Shown here piece by piece: positions 8,540-13,171 of a DNA stretch of 13,171 bases (position 1 is its first letter; the number at the start of each line of letters is the position of its first letter). The DNA is taken from contig CAKTCK010000049.1 in assembly GCA_934539245.1 (NCBI GenBank), positions 1 through 13,171 on the forward strand. The letters run 5' to 3'. This stretch comes from an uncultured Faecalibacterium sp. Its GTDB lineage: Bacteria; Bacillota; Clostridia; Oscillospirales; Ruminococcaceae. A program made the translations under genes and the position numbers. The notes under the pieces were generated by a model. That model searched no databases, was not told the DNA's origin, and was given only the letters and a program-made list of their open reading frames with translations.

Positions 8540-8568
8540 TTGCACTTTTGTAACCGTTATAGTATAAT
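8540..8568 (+). promoter_or_regulatory. Promoter of the AraC-family regulator gene
   Basis: TTGCAC (8540-8545) and TATAAT (8563-8568) are separated by exactly 17 bp, a near-consensus housekeeping sigma promoter. The start point would be near 8575, giving a short leader before GGAGG at 8580-8584 and the ATG at 8592. Confidence 0.85.
8549..8562 (+). promoter_or_regulatory. Possible cre (CcpA) site inside the regulator promoter
   Basis: TGTAACCGTTATAG matches the catabolite-response consensus TGWAANCGNTNWCA at 12 of 14 positions, with the last two bases off. It fills the -35/-10 spacer of the regulator promoter, so binding there would block transcription and give glucose repression of the locus. 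The match was made by eye and one half-site is imperfect. Confidence 0.3.
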
Positions 8569-8591
8569 GGTATCCAAACGGAGGAATCTAT

Positions 8592-9788
8592 ATGGAATCC
8601 ATTGATCTGCGCTATCTTTGCACCACCATCGGCAACCTTTCCGGCATCCCCATCCGCATCTTTGAAGGCCGGCAGTTGACCTTTTACTATTCTCAGATCC
8701 GGCTGCCCCGGGACCCTATGATGGTGTACCAGAACGAGATTTTTGCCATGCAGTCCCATGTGGGCTATGTGACCACCCGGCACTTCCACTACTACGGCAT
8801 CGTCAATTCCGGCAGCACACGCATCGTCATCGGCCCCACCCGGCAGACCGAGGAAAGCGAGCAGGAGCTGCGGGAGCTGGCCTTCCGGGCAGACGTGCTG
8901 CCGGACGATCTGAAGGACTTTGTCACCGGCATGAAAAGCATCATCCGTATGCCTGTGGAAAGCGTTTTGCAGATGCTGTGCACCCTCAACCATGTGCTGA
9001 ACGGTGAAAAGCTCTCCCTTAAGGATATTGCCATCTATAATGCCGAACAGGAGCAGATGATCCGGCTGCAGGAACAGCAGCAGGCAGCACAAAAGCTGTC
9101 CCCTCCAACGGAGGGCACCCAAAGCCTCCACAACACCTACGATCTGGAACAGGAGATGCTGCGCATGGTGCGCAAAGGTGATACCGCCGCCCTCCGGGAG
9201 TGGATCGCCCATGCACCTGCCATCCGGGGTGGCATTCTGGCCGATGAGCAGCTGCGGCAGCGGAAGAACATCTTTGTGGTGTCCGTCACCCTCATTTCCC
9301 GGGCAGCCATTCAGGGTGGCATGGAAGCAGAGGAAGCCTTTTCCCTCAGCGACTCCTACATCCAGCAGTGCGAGCTGCTGACCACCTTAGAAACCATCAC
9401 GAACCTCCAATACCGCATGGTTTCGGATTATACCGAGCGGGTGCAGCAGCTTCAAAGGGGAAGCTGCACCTCCAAGCTGATGATCGACGTGGTGAACTAC
9501 ATCCGGCACCATATTTCAGAACCCATCACCGTGGAAAACATGGCGGAAGCACTGTTCATGAGCCGCCCCTATCTCTCCCGGAAATTCAAAGAGGAAACCG
9601 GCGAAAGCCTGACAGATTTTATCCTCTACGAAAAAACGGAGGAAGCCAAACGCCTCCTCCGCTATTCTGATAAGCCCATCACGGCCATCAGTTCTTATCT
9701 TGGTTTTTCTTCTCCCAGCCACTTTTCCCGGGTGTTCAAGGCTCGTGTGTGCCTTACGCCGGGCGAATACCGGGAAAAGCACCAGTGA
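8592..9788 (+). CDS. AraC-family transcriptional regulator
   Basis: This 398-residue protein ends in a typical AraC/XylS DNA-binding domain (about 294-398). Its two helix-turn-helix units lie at about 314-335 (VENMAEALFMSRPYLSRKF) and about 363-385, followed by LTPGEYR (388-394). The N-terminal 290 residues are not a recognisable cupin. They form a sensor-like region at about 1-130 and a helical region at about 180-290 rich in acidic and Gln residues, a layout seen in other Firmicute AraC-type regulators. GGAGG lies 7 nt before the ATG. It is transcribed divergently from the glycoside operon, so it most likely activates that operon in response to an imported sugar such as rhamnose or the glycoside. 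The usually conserved Gly before the final TP is Cys387 here. Family is certain; inducer unknown. Confidence 0.92.
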   Translation: MESIDLRYLCTTIGNLSGIPIRIFEGRQLTFYYSQIRLPRDPMMVYQNEIFAMQSHVGYVTTRHFHYYGIVNSGSTRIVIGPTRQTEESEQELRELAFRADVLPDDLKDFVTGMKSIIRMPVESVLQMLCTLNHVLNGEKLSLKDIAIYNAEQEQMIRLQEQQQAAQKLSPPTEGTQSLHNTYDLEQEMLRMVRKGDTAALREWIAHAPAIRGGILADEQLRQRKNIFVVSVTLISRAAIQGGMEAEEAFSLSDSYIQQCELLTTLETITNLQYRMVSDYTERVQQLQRGSCTSKLMIDVVNYIRHHISEPITVENMAEALFMSRPYLSRKFKEETGESLTDFILYEKTEEAKRLLRYSDKPITAISSYLGFSSPSHFSRVFKARVCLTPGEYREKHQ

Positions 9789-9827
9789 CCGCTTCAACAC
9801 CGGTTCGCAGTTATGCGTGTACGGGAG

Positions 9828-9856
9828 GATCCAAATCATATTATAAATATTGGATC
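9828..9856. terminator. Inverted repeat between convergent gene ends
   Basis: GATCCA (9828-9833) pairs with TGGATC (9851-9856), and inside it ATATT (9838-9842) pairs with AATAT (9846-9850) around an ATA loop, with a 4-nt bulge at 9834-9837. It overlaps the last codons of the XRE-cupin gene and lies 40 bp after the AraC-family stop. No T-tract follows on either strand, so termination is only a guess. Confidence 0.25.
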
Positions 9857-10383
9857 AGCAGCGTCATTTTTGCCGTTTCCTGCCCCGCATTGACATAGCG
9901 GTGCGGAACCGACGCATCGAAATAGAGTGCGTCCCCGTTTTCCAATACATATTCCGTTTCGTTGATCATCATGGTAATTTCCCCTGCGGTCATCAGAATA
10001 TACTCGTAGCTATTGGAAGAGTGGCCGATGGAGGGATGGTCACAGCCGCCCTCCATCTCGATGCGGTATACCTCAAAATTGCGGTCCGCATTTTTCGGGT
10101 AGTAAGTAAAAATATGATACTTGTCCTCTACCAGCTCCGGGACGTCTGCCCCATGGATGTACTCCGTTTTGACGGCTTCCGGTTCCAGCAGACTGGTATA
10201 GGGCAGCCCCAGTGCGCCGGTCAGTTTCCAGATGGTGTTGATGGTAGGGTTGGAATCGCCTTTTTCGATCTGCGAGATAATGACCTTGCTGACCCCTGCC
10301 ATCTCAGCAAGCTGCCCCTGACTCAGGTTCCGTTCTTCCCGCAGCCGTTTCAGATTGTGCGCAATGATCTTTCCGATCTCCAT
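9841..10383 (-). CDS. XRE-family regulator with C-terminal cupin domain
   Basis: This 180-residue protein joins a lambda-repressor-like helix-turn-helix (about 7-61; SQGQLAEMAGVSKVIISQIE at 21-40) to a cupin-2 sensor (about 105-175). Cupin motif residues include His116, His121, Glu128 and Gly134, then Gly150, Pro160, His161 and Asn165. Such proteins bind operators as dimers and sense a small ligand through the cupin; they often control a neighbouring transporter or amino-acid gene. It is divergent from azlCD, so repression of azlCD and itself is likely. The frame extends to a GTG at 10398, but the ATG at 10383 is preferred because GAGGCGG sits about 6 nt upstream and the protein then begins MEIGKIIAHNLKRLRE, the normal family start. 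Confidence 0.9.
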   Translation of the reverse strand: MEIGKIIAHNLKRLREERNLSQGQLAEMAGVSKVIISQIEKGDSNPTINTIWKLTGALGLPYTSLLEPEAVKTEYIHGADVPELVEDKYHIFTYYPKNADRNFEVYRIEMEGGCDHPSIGHSSNSYEYILMTAGEITMMINETEYVLENGDALYFDASVPHRYVNAGQETAKMTLLIQYL

Positions 10384-10400
10384 ACTGTTCCGCCTCACAA

Positions 10401-10430
10401 AATATAATTTCCGCTTGTAAACTTTAACAA
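10401..10430 (-). promoter_or_regulatory. Possible promoter of the XRE-cupin gene
   Basis: On the minus strand TTGTTA (10425-10430) and TATATT (10401-10406) are 18 bp apart. The implied start point near 10394 would leave a very short leader that begins at the ribosome site, so this is tentative. An alternative using TTGTAA at 10462-10467 has a poor -10. Confidence 0.3.
10415..10430. promoter_or_regulatory. Candidate XRE-cupin operator 1
   Basis: TTGTAAACTTTAACAA is an imperfect dyad (12 of 16 positions symmetric, TTGTnAAnnTTnACAA). It covers the azlC -35 and the possible -35 of the divergent regulator gene, so occupancy could silence both. It shares its half-site with the second dyad 35 bp downstream. 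Confidence 0.4.
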
Positions 10431-10443
10431 ACAGTGCTATAAT
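10415..10443 (+). promoter_or_regulatory. azlC promoter with extended -10
   Basis: TTGTAA (10415-10420) and TATAAT (10438-10443) have a 17-bp spacer, and TGC directly before the -10 makes it an extended -10 element. The start point would be near 10450, giving a leader of about 57 nt to the GTG at 10507. This is a strong housekeeping-type promoter. Confidence 0.82.
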
Positions 10444-10448
10444 CCGTC

Positions 10449-10466
10449 TGTAAGATTCATTTTACA
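10449..10466. promoter_or_regulatory. Candidate XRE-cupin operator 2
   Basis: TGTAAGATTCATTTTACA is a dyad with 14 of 18 symmetric positions and TGTAA/TTACA arms. It sits at the predicted azlC transcription start, a classic repressor position. The centre lies 35 bp from that of the first dyad. Confidence 0.4.
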
Positions 10467-10506
10467 ATATGTTCATCATAATATCAATAGAAAGCAGGCG
10501 GATTTT

Positions 10507-11211
10507 GTGAAACGCAAGGCATTCAAAGCGGCCTTTCCCTATACGATCCCGATTTTTGCCGGGTTCTGGTTTCTGGGGCTTGCCTATGGCATCTACATGA
10601 ACGCATCCGGGTTTTCCTTTGTTTACCCCATGCTGATGAGCCTACTGATCTTCGGCGGTTCGCTGGAATTTGTGGCAGTGGAAATGCTGCTCAGCCCTTT
10701 TGCGCCGTTGCAGGTGCTTATTATGACGCTGCTCATTCAGGCACGGCATATGTTTTACGGCATTTCCATGCTGGACAAGTACAAGGGCATGGGCTGGAAA
10801 AAGTTCTATCTGATTTTCGGGATGTGCGACGAAACCTTTTCCATCAACTACACCGCCAAGATCCCGCCGGATGTTGACCGGGGGTGGTTCATGTTCTTTG
10901 TCACACTTCTGAACCATTTTTACTGGTTTTCCGGGGCGACCATCGGCGGTCTGGTAGGCTCTCTGCTCAAGTTTGACACCACTGGTATCAGCTTTGTAAT
11001 GACCGCCATGTTCGTGGTGATCTTTCTGGAACAGTGGCTCAAGGAGAAAGACCATACCTCCGCATTCATCGGGCTGTTTGCCGCAGCTGTTTGTCTGGTG
11101 TGCTTTGGCGCGGATTCCTTTATGGTCCCGGCGATGGCCGCCATCCTTCTGCTGCTGACGGTCTTCCGCAAAAAACTGGACAAAAAGTCTGACGGCAAGG
11201 AGGTGCTGTAA
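10507..11211 (+). CDS. azlC: AzlC family branched-chain amino acid transporter, large subunit
   Basis: This 234-residue membrane protein is the large subunit of an AzlCD-type exporter, a family known for branched-chain amino acid efflux and for resistance to 4-azaleucine. Membrane segments lie at about 10-30, 38-60, 66-84, 128-150, 160-178 and 185-222. Family landmarks include FGGSLEFVAVEM (49-60), QARHMFYG (78-85) and GMCDETFS (105-112). The start is a GTG preceded by AGGCGG at 10496-10501, 5 nt upstream; no ATG start fits as well. The azlD ATG follows after 1 bp. The divergent XRE-cupin regulator suggests substrate-responsive control. The actual substrate could be another hydrophobic amino acid. 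Confidence 0.9.
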   Translation: MKRKAFKAAFPYTIPIFAGFWFLGLAYGIYMNASGFSFVYPMLMSLLIFGGSLEFVAVEMLLSPFAPLQVLIMTLLIQARHMFYGISMLDKYKGMGWKKFYLIFGMCDETFSINYTAKIPPDVDRGWFMFFVTLLNHFYWFSGATIGGLVGSLLKFDTTGISFVMTAMFVVIFLEQWLKEKDHTSAFIGLFAAAVCLVCFGADSFMVPAMAAILLLLTVFRKKLDKKSDGKEVL

Positions 11212-11212
11212 C

Positions 11213-11536
11213 ATGACACTTTCTCAGCAGATCATCACCATCGGTTTATGCATCGCAGGCACTATGCTGACCCGGTTTCTTCCCTTTCTTGTGTTCCATG
11301 AAGACCGCAAAACGCCGGACTTTGTGCAGTACATTGGCAGGCTTCTGCCTGCCGCTGTCTTTGGGATGCTGGTCGTTTACTGTGTGCGGAATGTAGATTT
11401 TCTGCACGGCAGCCACGGCTTGCCGGAACTCGTCTCGATCCTCGCCACCGGCGGCATCCACCTTTGGAAGCGGCAAATGCTGCTGTCCATTGCAGGGGGC
11501 ACGCTCTGCTATATGCTGCTGATCCACCTTGTTTAA
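11213..11536 (+). CDS. azlD: AzlD family branched-chain amino acid transporter, small subunit
   Basis: This 107-residue protein with four hydrophobic segments (about 5-27, 42-59, 69-83 and 88-106) is the small partner of AzlC in the inner membrane. Typical motifs are TRFLPF (20-25), RLLPAAVFGMLVVYC (43-57) and HLWKRQMLLSIAGGTLCYMLL (83-103, shown in part by W85 and R87). AAGGAGG at 11197-11203, inside the end of azlC, precedes the ATG, and only 1 bp separates the genes. Co-translation and complex formation with AzlC are therefore expected. Length and content are normal for the family. Confidence 0.88.
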   Translation: MTLSQQIITIGLCIAGTMLTRFLPFLVFHEDRKTPDFVQYIGRLLPAAVFGMLVVYCVRNVDFLHGSHGLPELVSILATGGIHLWKRQMLLSIAGGTLCYMLLIHLV

Positions 11537-11568
11537 CGATCTCACATAAAAATAAAGGAGAATACGCT

Positions 11569-12390
11569 ATGGAACATCTTTATGAAAAAGCACTGGAAAG
11601 TGCAGAGTACATCAAGGCACACACCACCAAACGCCCAAAGGTAGCGGTGGTGCTGGGGTCCGGGCTGGGAAACCTGACCGCAGACTTTACCGACACGGAG
11701 GAGCTGCCCTACAAGGACATTCCCAACTTCCCGGTGTCCACAGTAGCAGGGCACAAAGGCGCTTTGCTGGCAGGCAGACTGGGCGAAAAAGAAGTCTACG
11801 CCTTAGAAGGCCGCTTCCACTTTTATGAGGGCTACAGCATGAAGGAGGTCTGCTATCCCTTCTATGTCCTCAAGCTGCTGGGCGTGGAACAGGTGGTGCT
11901 GACTAATGCCTGCGGCGGCATCAACCGGGACTTTGCTCCGGGCACCCTGATGCTCATCACCGACTTTATCAACATGATGGGCACGAACCCCCTCATCGGA
12001 CCCAACGATGAACGGTTTGGTCCTCGGTTCCCGGACATGACCGAGCCCTACAATCTGGAACTGCGGGAACTGGCCAAGCACACCGCTGAGGAAATGGGCG
12101 TTGCCTACAAGGAAGGTGTCTATCTGGGATTCATGGGCCCCTGCTACGAAACTGCTGCGGAGATCCGTGCCTTTGCAGGCATGGGTGCCGATGCCGTGGG
12201 CATGAGCACCGTACCGGAAACCATGGTCTGCAACTATATGGGAATGAAGGTGCTTGCGGTCAGCTGCATCACCAATATGGCCACCGGTATCCAGACCGTG
12301 AAGCACAGCCATGCTCGTGTGCTGGAAATTGCCAATCAGGCGGGAGATACCATGTGCCGCTGGCTTGGTGCCGTCATCCAGAAGATGTAA
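11569..12390 (+). CDS. punA: Purine nucleoside phosphorylase (trimeric, inosine/guanosine type)
   Basis: This 273-residue enzyme splits inosine, guanosine and their deoxy forms with phosphate into free base and (deoxy)ribose-1-phosphate in purine salvage. The residues of the trimeric class are all visible: VVLGSGLG (27-34, Ser31 for phosphate), His62, EGRFHFYEGY (80-89, Arg82/His84/Tyr86), LTNACGG (111-117), GPCYET (190-195, Glu194 for the base), VGMST (210-214, Met212) and SCITNMATG (232-240, Asn236). The frame runs upstream to 11464 inside azlD, but the ATG at 11569 is chosen because AAAGGAG (11554-11560) lies 8 nt before it and the protein then has the usual length and start. The gap from azlD is 32 bp with no terminator, so it is probably co-transcribed with azlCD. 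The family may also be labelled pupG. Confidence 0.94.
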   Translation: MEHLYEKALESAEYIKAHTTKRPKVAVVLGSGLGNLTADFTDTEELPYKDIPNFPVSTVAGHKGALLAGRLGEKEVYALEGRFHFYEGYSMKEVCYPFYVLKLLGVEQVVLTNACGGINRDFAPGTLMLITDFINMMGTNPLIGPNDERFGPRFPDMTEPYNLELRELAKHTAEEMGVAYKEGVYLGFMGPCYETAAEIRAFAGMGADAVGMSTVPETMVCNYMGMKVLAVSCITNMATGIQTVKHSHARVLEIANQAGDTMCRWLGAVIQKM

Positions 12391-12405
12391 AAACAAGCAG
12401 AATAA

Positions 12406-12456
12406 ACACAAAAATACCCCTGCGCGCATGGAACGTCCGCAGGGGTATTTTTGTGT
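12406..12456. terminator. Strong bidirectional intrinsic terminator
   Basis: Arms at 12406-12424 and 12438-12456 pair perfectly over 19 bp around a 13-nt loop. The core is a GC-rich TACCCCTGCG/CGCAGGGGTA stem flanked by A5/T5, so both strands show a stem followed by a T-run. It ends the azlC-azlD-phosphorylase unit 15 nt after the stop and can also stop leftward transcription from the small gene on the other strand. Confidence 0.92.
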
Positions 12457-12465
12457 GCAAAAGGG

Positions 12466-12509
12466 CGCGGCTTCCTATCGGCGTTGCATAGCATCAATAG
12501 AAAGCCGCG
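12466..12509 (-). terminator. Hairpin after the small minus-strand gene
   Basis: CGCGGCTTCCT (12466-12476) pairs with AGAAAGCCGCG (12499-12509) with one mismatch and a 22-nt loop. It starts 4 nt after the stop of the 83-residue gene. On the minus strand it is followed by CCCTTTTG, a weak T-run, so it may act together with the stronger hairpin beyond it. Confidence 0.5.
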
Positions 12510-12513
12510 TTTC

Positions 12514-12765
12514 TCAATCCTCTAACCCATGGCTTCCAGCTACATTCTTCAAATATTCCTTCGGGTCGCCGTTCAGAATCAAATCCGCATAACCCAGTGG
12601 GTCGTTGTAGATGAGGTAATCCAGTTCTGACCTCTGCGCCACGGTCACATCCAGTGCATCCTCGACCCCGGTGCAGTCGATGGAAATTTTTCTCTCATCC
12701 CGGAGCAGCAGCTCCACGCAGCCGGTGTCCACGTTGAATTTGCAGGTTCTTTCATCGTACTTCAT
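12514..12765 (-). CDS. Small hypothetical protein, 83 residues
   Basis: I do not firmly recognise this protein. It resembles small Clostridia proteins that I recall as DUF6061, but that match is from memory. It is soluble and acidic, with no signal peptide or membrane segment. The first 30 residues suggest a short beta-sheet (CKFNVDTGCVELLLRD, then ISIDCTG), and the second half is helical with an LDYLIYNDPLGYADLILNGD stretch (48-67) that looks like an interaction surface. AAAGGA lies 7 nt before the ATG. The gene is followed by hairpins and is preceded by the end of an rRNA/tRNA operon on the same strand, so it has its own transcription unit or depends on readthrough. Coding is supported by ribosome site, terminator and amino-acid composition; function is unknown. 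Confidence 0.75.
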   Translation of the reverse strand: MKYDERTCKFNVDTGCVELLLRDERKISIDCTGVEDALDVTVAQRSELDYLIYNDPLGYADLILNGDPKEYLKNVAGSHGLED

Positions 12766-12883
12766 ACTCGTGTCCTTTCTGCCTTTACGGCACTCTCACA
12801 GTGGTCTGTCGTGCTTTCTTATGATAAGGTCTAGGACGCTTTTCGATGGAAGCAAGGGATTCGTTCTGTTTTCCAAAGAATAC

Positions 12884-12927
12884 AAAAAATCCGAACCCTT
12901 CTCCTATCGGAAAAAAGTTCGGATTTT
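12884..12927 (-). terminator. Terminator of the rRNA/tRNA operon
   Basis: AAAATCCGAAC (12886-12896) pairs perfectly with GTTCGGATTTT (12917-12927), 11 bp with a 20-nt loop that can fold further. On the minus strand the stem is followed by a run of six T. It starts 8 nt after the encoded CCA of tRNA-Lys and so ends the ribosomal operon. Confidence 0.88.
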
Positions 12928-12934
12928 GTTGATG

Positions 12935-13010
12935 TGGTGCACCTCCAGGGACTCGAACCCTGGGCCCACTGATTAAGAGTCAGTTGCTCTACCAACTGAG
13001 CTAGAGGTGC
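12935..13010 (-). tRNA. trnK: tRNA-Lys(CTT)
   Basis: The 76-nt sequence folds into a standard cloverleaf. The acceptor arms are GCACCTC and GAGGTGC, the D-arm holds AGCTCAGTTGGTAGAGC, the anticodon stem is ACTGA/TCAGT around CTCTTAA (anticodon CTT, reading AAG), and the T-arm is CAGGG/CCCTG with TTCGAGT. Discriminator A and a genome-encoded CCA follow (12935-12937 on the complementary strand). It is the last gene of the ribosomal operon visible here. Confidence 0.97.
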
Positions 13011-13013
13011 ATA

Positions 13014-13088
13014 TGGTGACCCGTACCGGAATCGAACCGATGTTAAAGGCGTGAGAGGCCTCTGTCTTAACCGCTTGACCAACGGGCC
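13014..13088 (-). tRNA. trnE: tRNA-Glu(CTC)
   Basis: The 75-nt cloverleaf has GGCCCGT/ACGGGTC acceptor arms with one G-U pair. The D-arm carries TTGGTCAAGCGGTTAAGAC, the typical tRNA-Glu sequence. The anticodon loop CTCTCAC gives anticodon CTC, reading GAG, and the T-loop contains TTCGATT. Discriminator A and CCA are encoded. Only 3 nt separate it from tRNA-Lys, and it follows the 5S rRNA by 8 nt, so all three derive from one precursor. Confidence 0.96.
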
Positions 13089-13096
13089 ATACAAAA

Positions 13097-13171
13097 GTCG
13101 GCGACTACCTATTTTCACAAGCCGTTTCCAGCTAACTATCTTGGGCACGAGTGAGCTTAACTACTGTGTTC
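13097..13171 (-). rRNA. rrf: 5S ribosomal RNA, 3' part (5' end outside window)
   Basis: The minus strand reads GAACACAGTAGTTAAGCTC near the window edge, the conserved 5S loop-B/helix-III block, and ends with GAAAATAGGTAGTCGCCGAC, a typical 5S 3' end. About 75 nt of the usual 117 or so are present. The 3' end is placed near 13097 from the expected pairing with the missing 5' end, so it may shift by a few bases. The 16S and 23S genes are expected to the right of the window. Confidence 0.9.

Noticed and set aside
10450..10506. A possible riboswitch or T-box leader before azlC
   Set aside because: The leader is only about 57 nt and contains no T-box sequence or stable terminator hairpin.
11464..11568. 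Upstream extension of the purine nucleoside phosphorylase into azlD
   Set aside because: The extra 35 residues overlap azlD in another frame and have no ribosome site, while 11569 has AAAGGAG and gives the normal 273-residue length.
10483..12505. A 13-bp identical string, ATCAATAGAAAGC, at 10483-10495 and 12493-12505
   Set aside because: Only two copies, in unrelated settings (azlC leader and a terminator loop), with no flanking similarity; chance is likely.
12935..13171. tRNA genes as an integration site for a mobile element
   Set aside because: No integrase, no direct repeat of a tRNA 3' end and no phage or plasmid gene are present in the window.

Overview
The window looks like a chromosomal segment of a fairly GC-rich gut Firmicute of the Oscillospiraceae, perhaps Faecalibacterium or a close relative. 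This is inferred from strong AGGAGG-type ribosome binding sites, tRNA genes with encoded CCA ends, AT-rich intergenic promoters and the style of the proteins. The sequence carries no marker that proves the genus.

Positions 1-8448 hold a tightly packed minus-strand operon of six genes. In transcription order they are: a GPH-type sugar/cation symporter (MFS), a membrane-anchored SGNH hydrolase, a GH78 alpha-L-rhamnosidase, a GH3 beta-glucosidase, an HSL-type alpha/beta hydrolase (esterase), and a second, membrane-anchored alpha/beta hydrolase that runs off the left edge. Gaps are 2 to 9 bp, and the last junction is a 4-bp ATGA overlap. A plus-strand AraC-family regulator (8592-9788) is transcribed divergently across a 143-bp region with promoters on both strands. 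The set reads as a pathway that imports a rhamnose- and glucose-containing glycoside, possibly acylated and possibly a plant flavonoid rutinoside or saponin, and takes it apart inside the cell. The substrate is inference.

Positions 9841-12390 hold a minus-strand XRE-cupin regulator divergent from a plus-strand azlC-azlD pair (branched-chain amino acid exporter family). The next gene is a trimeric-type purine nucleoside phosphorylase 32 bp downstream, probably in the same transcript. Two related dyads flank the azlC promoter and are candidate operators for the XRE-cupin protein. A 19-bp perfect hairpin ends this unit and also faces the convergent small gene beyond it.

Positions 12514-13171 hold a small unrecognised 83-residue protein gene (minus). 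They also hold the tail of an rRNA operon on the minus strand: partial 5S rRNA, tRNA-Glu(CTC), tRNA-Lys(CTT) and an intrinsic terminator. I saw no insertion sequence, CRISPR array, phage gene or frameshift, and no gene-free stretch longer than 300 bases.
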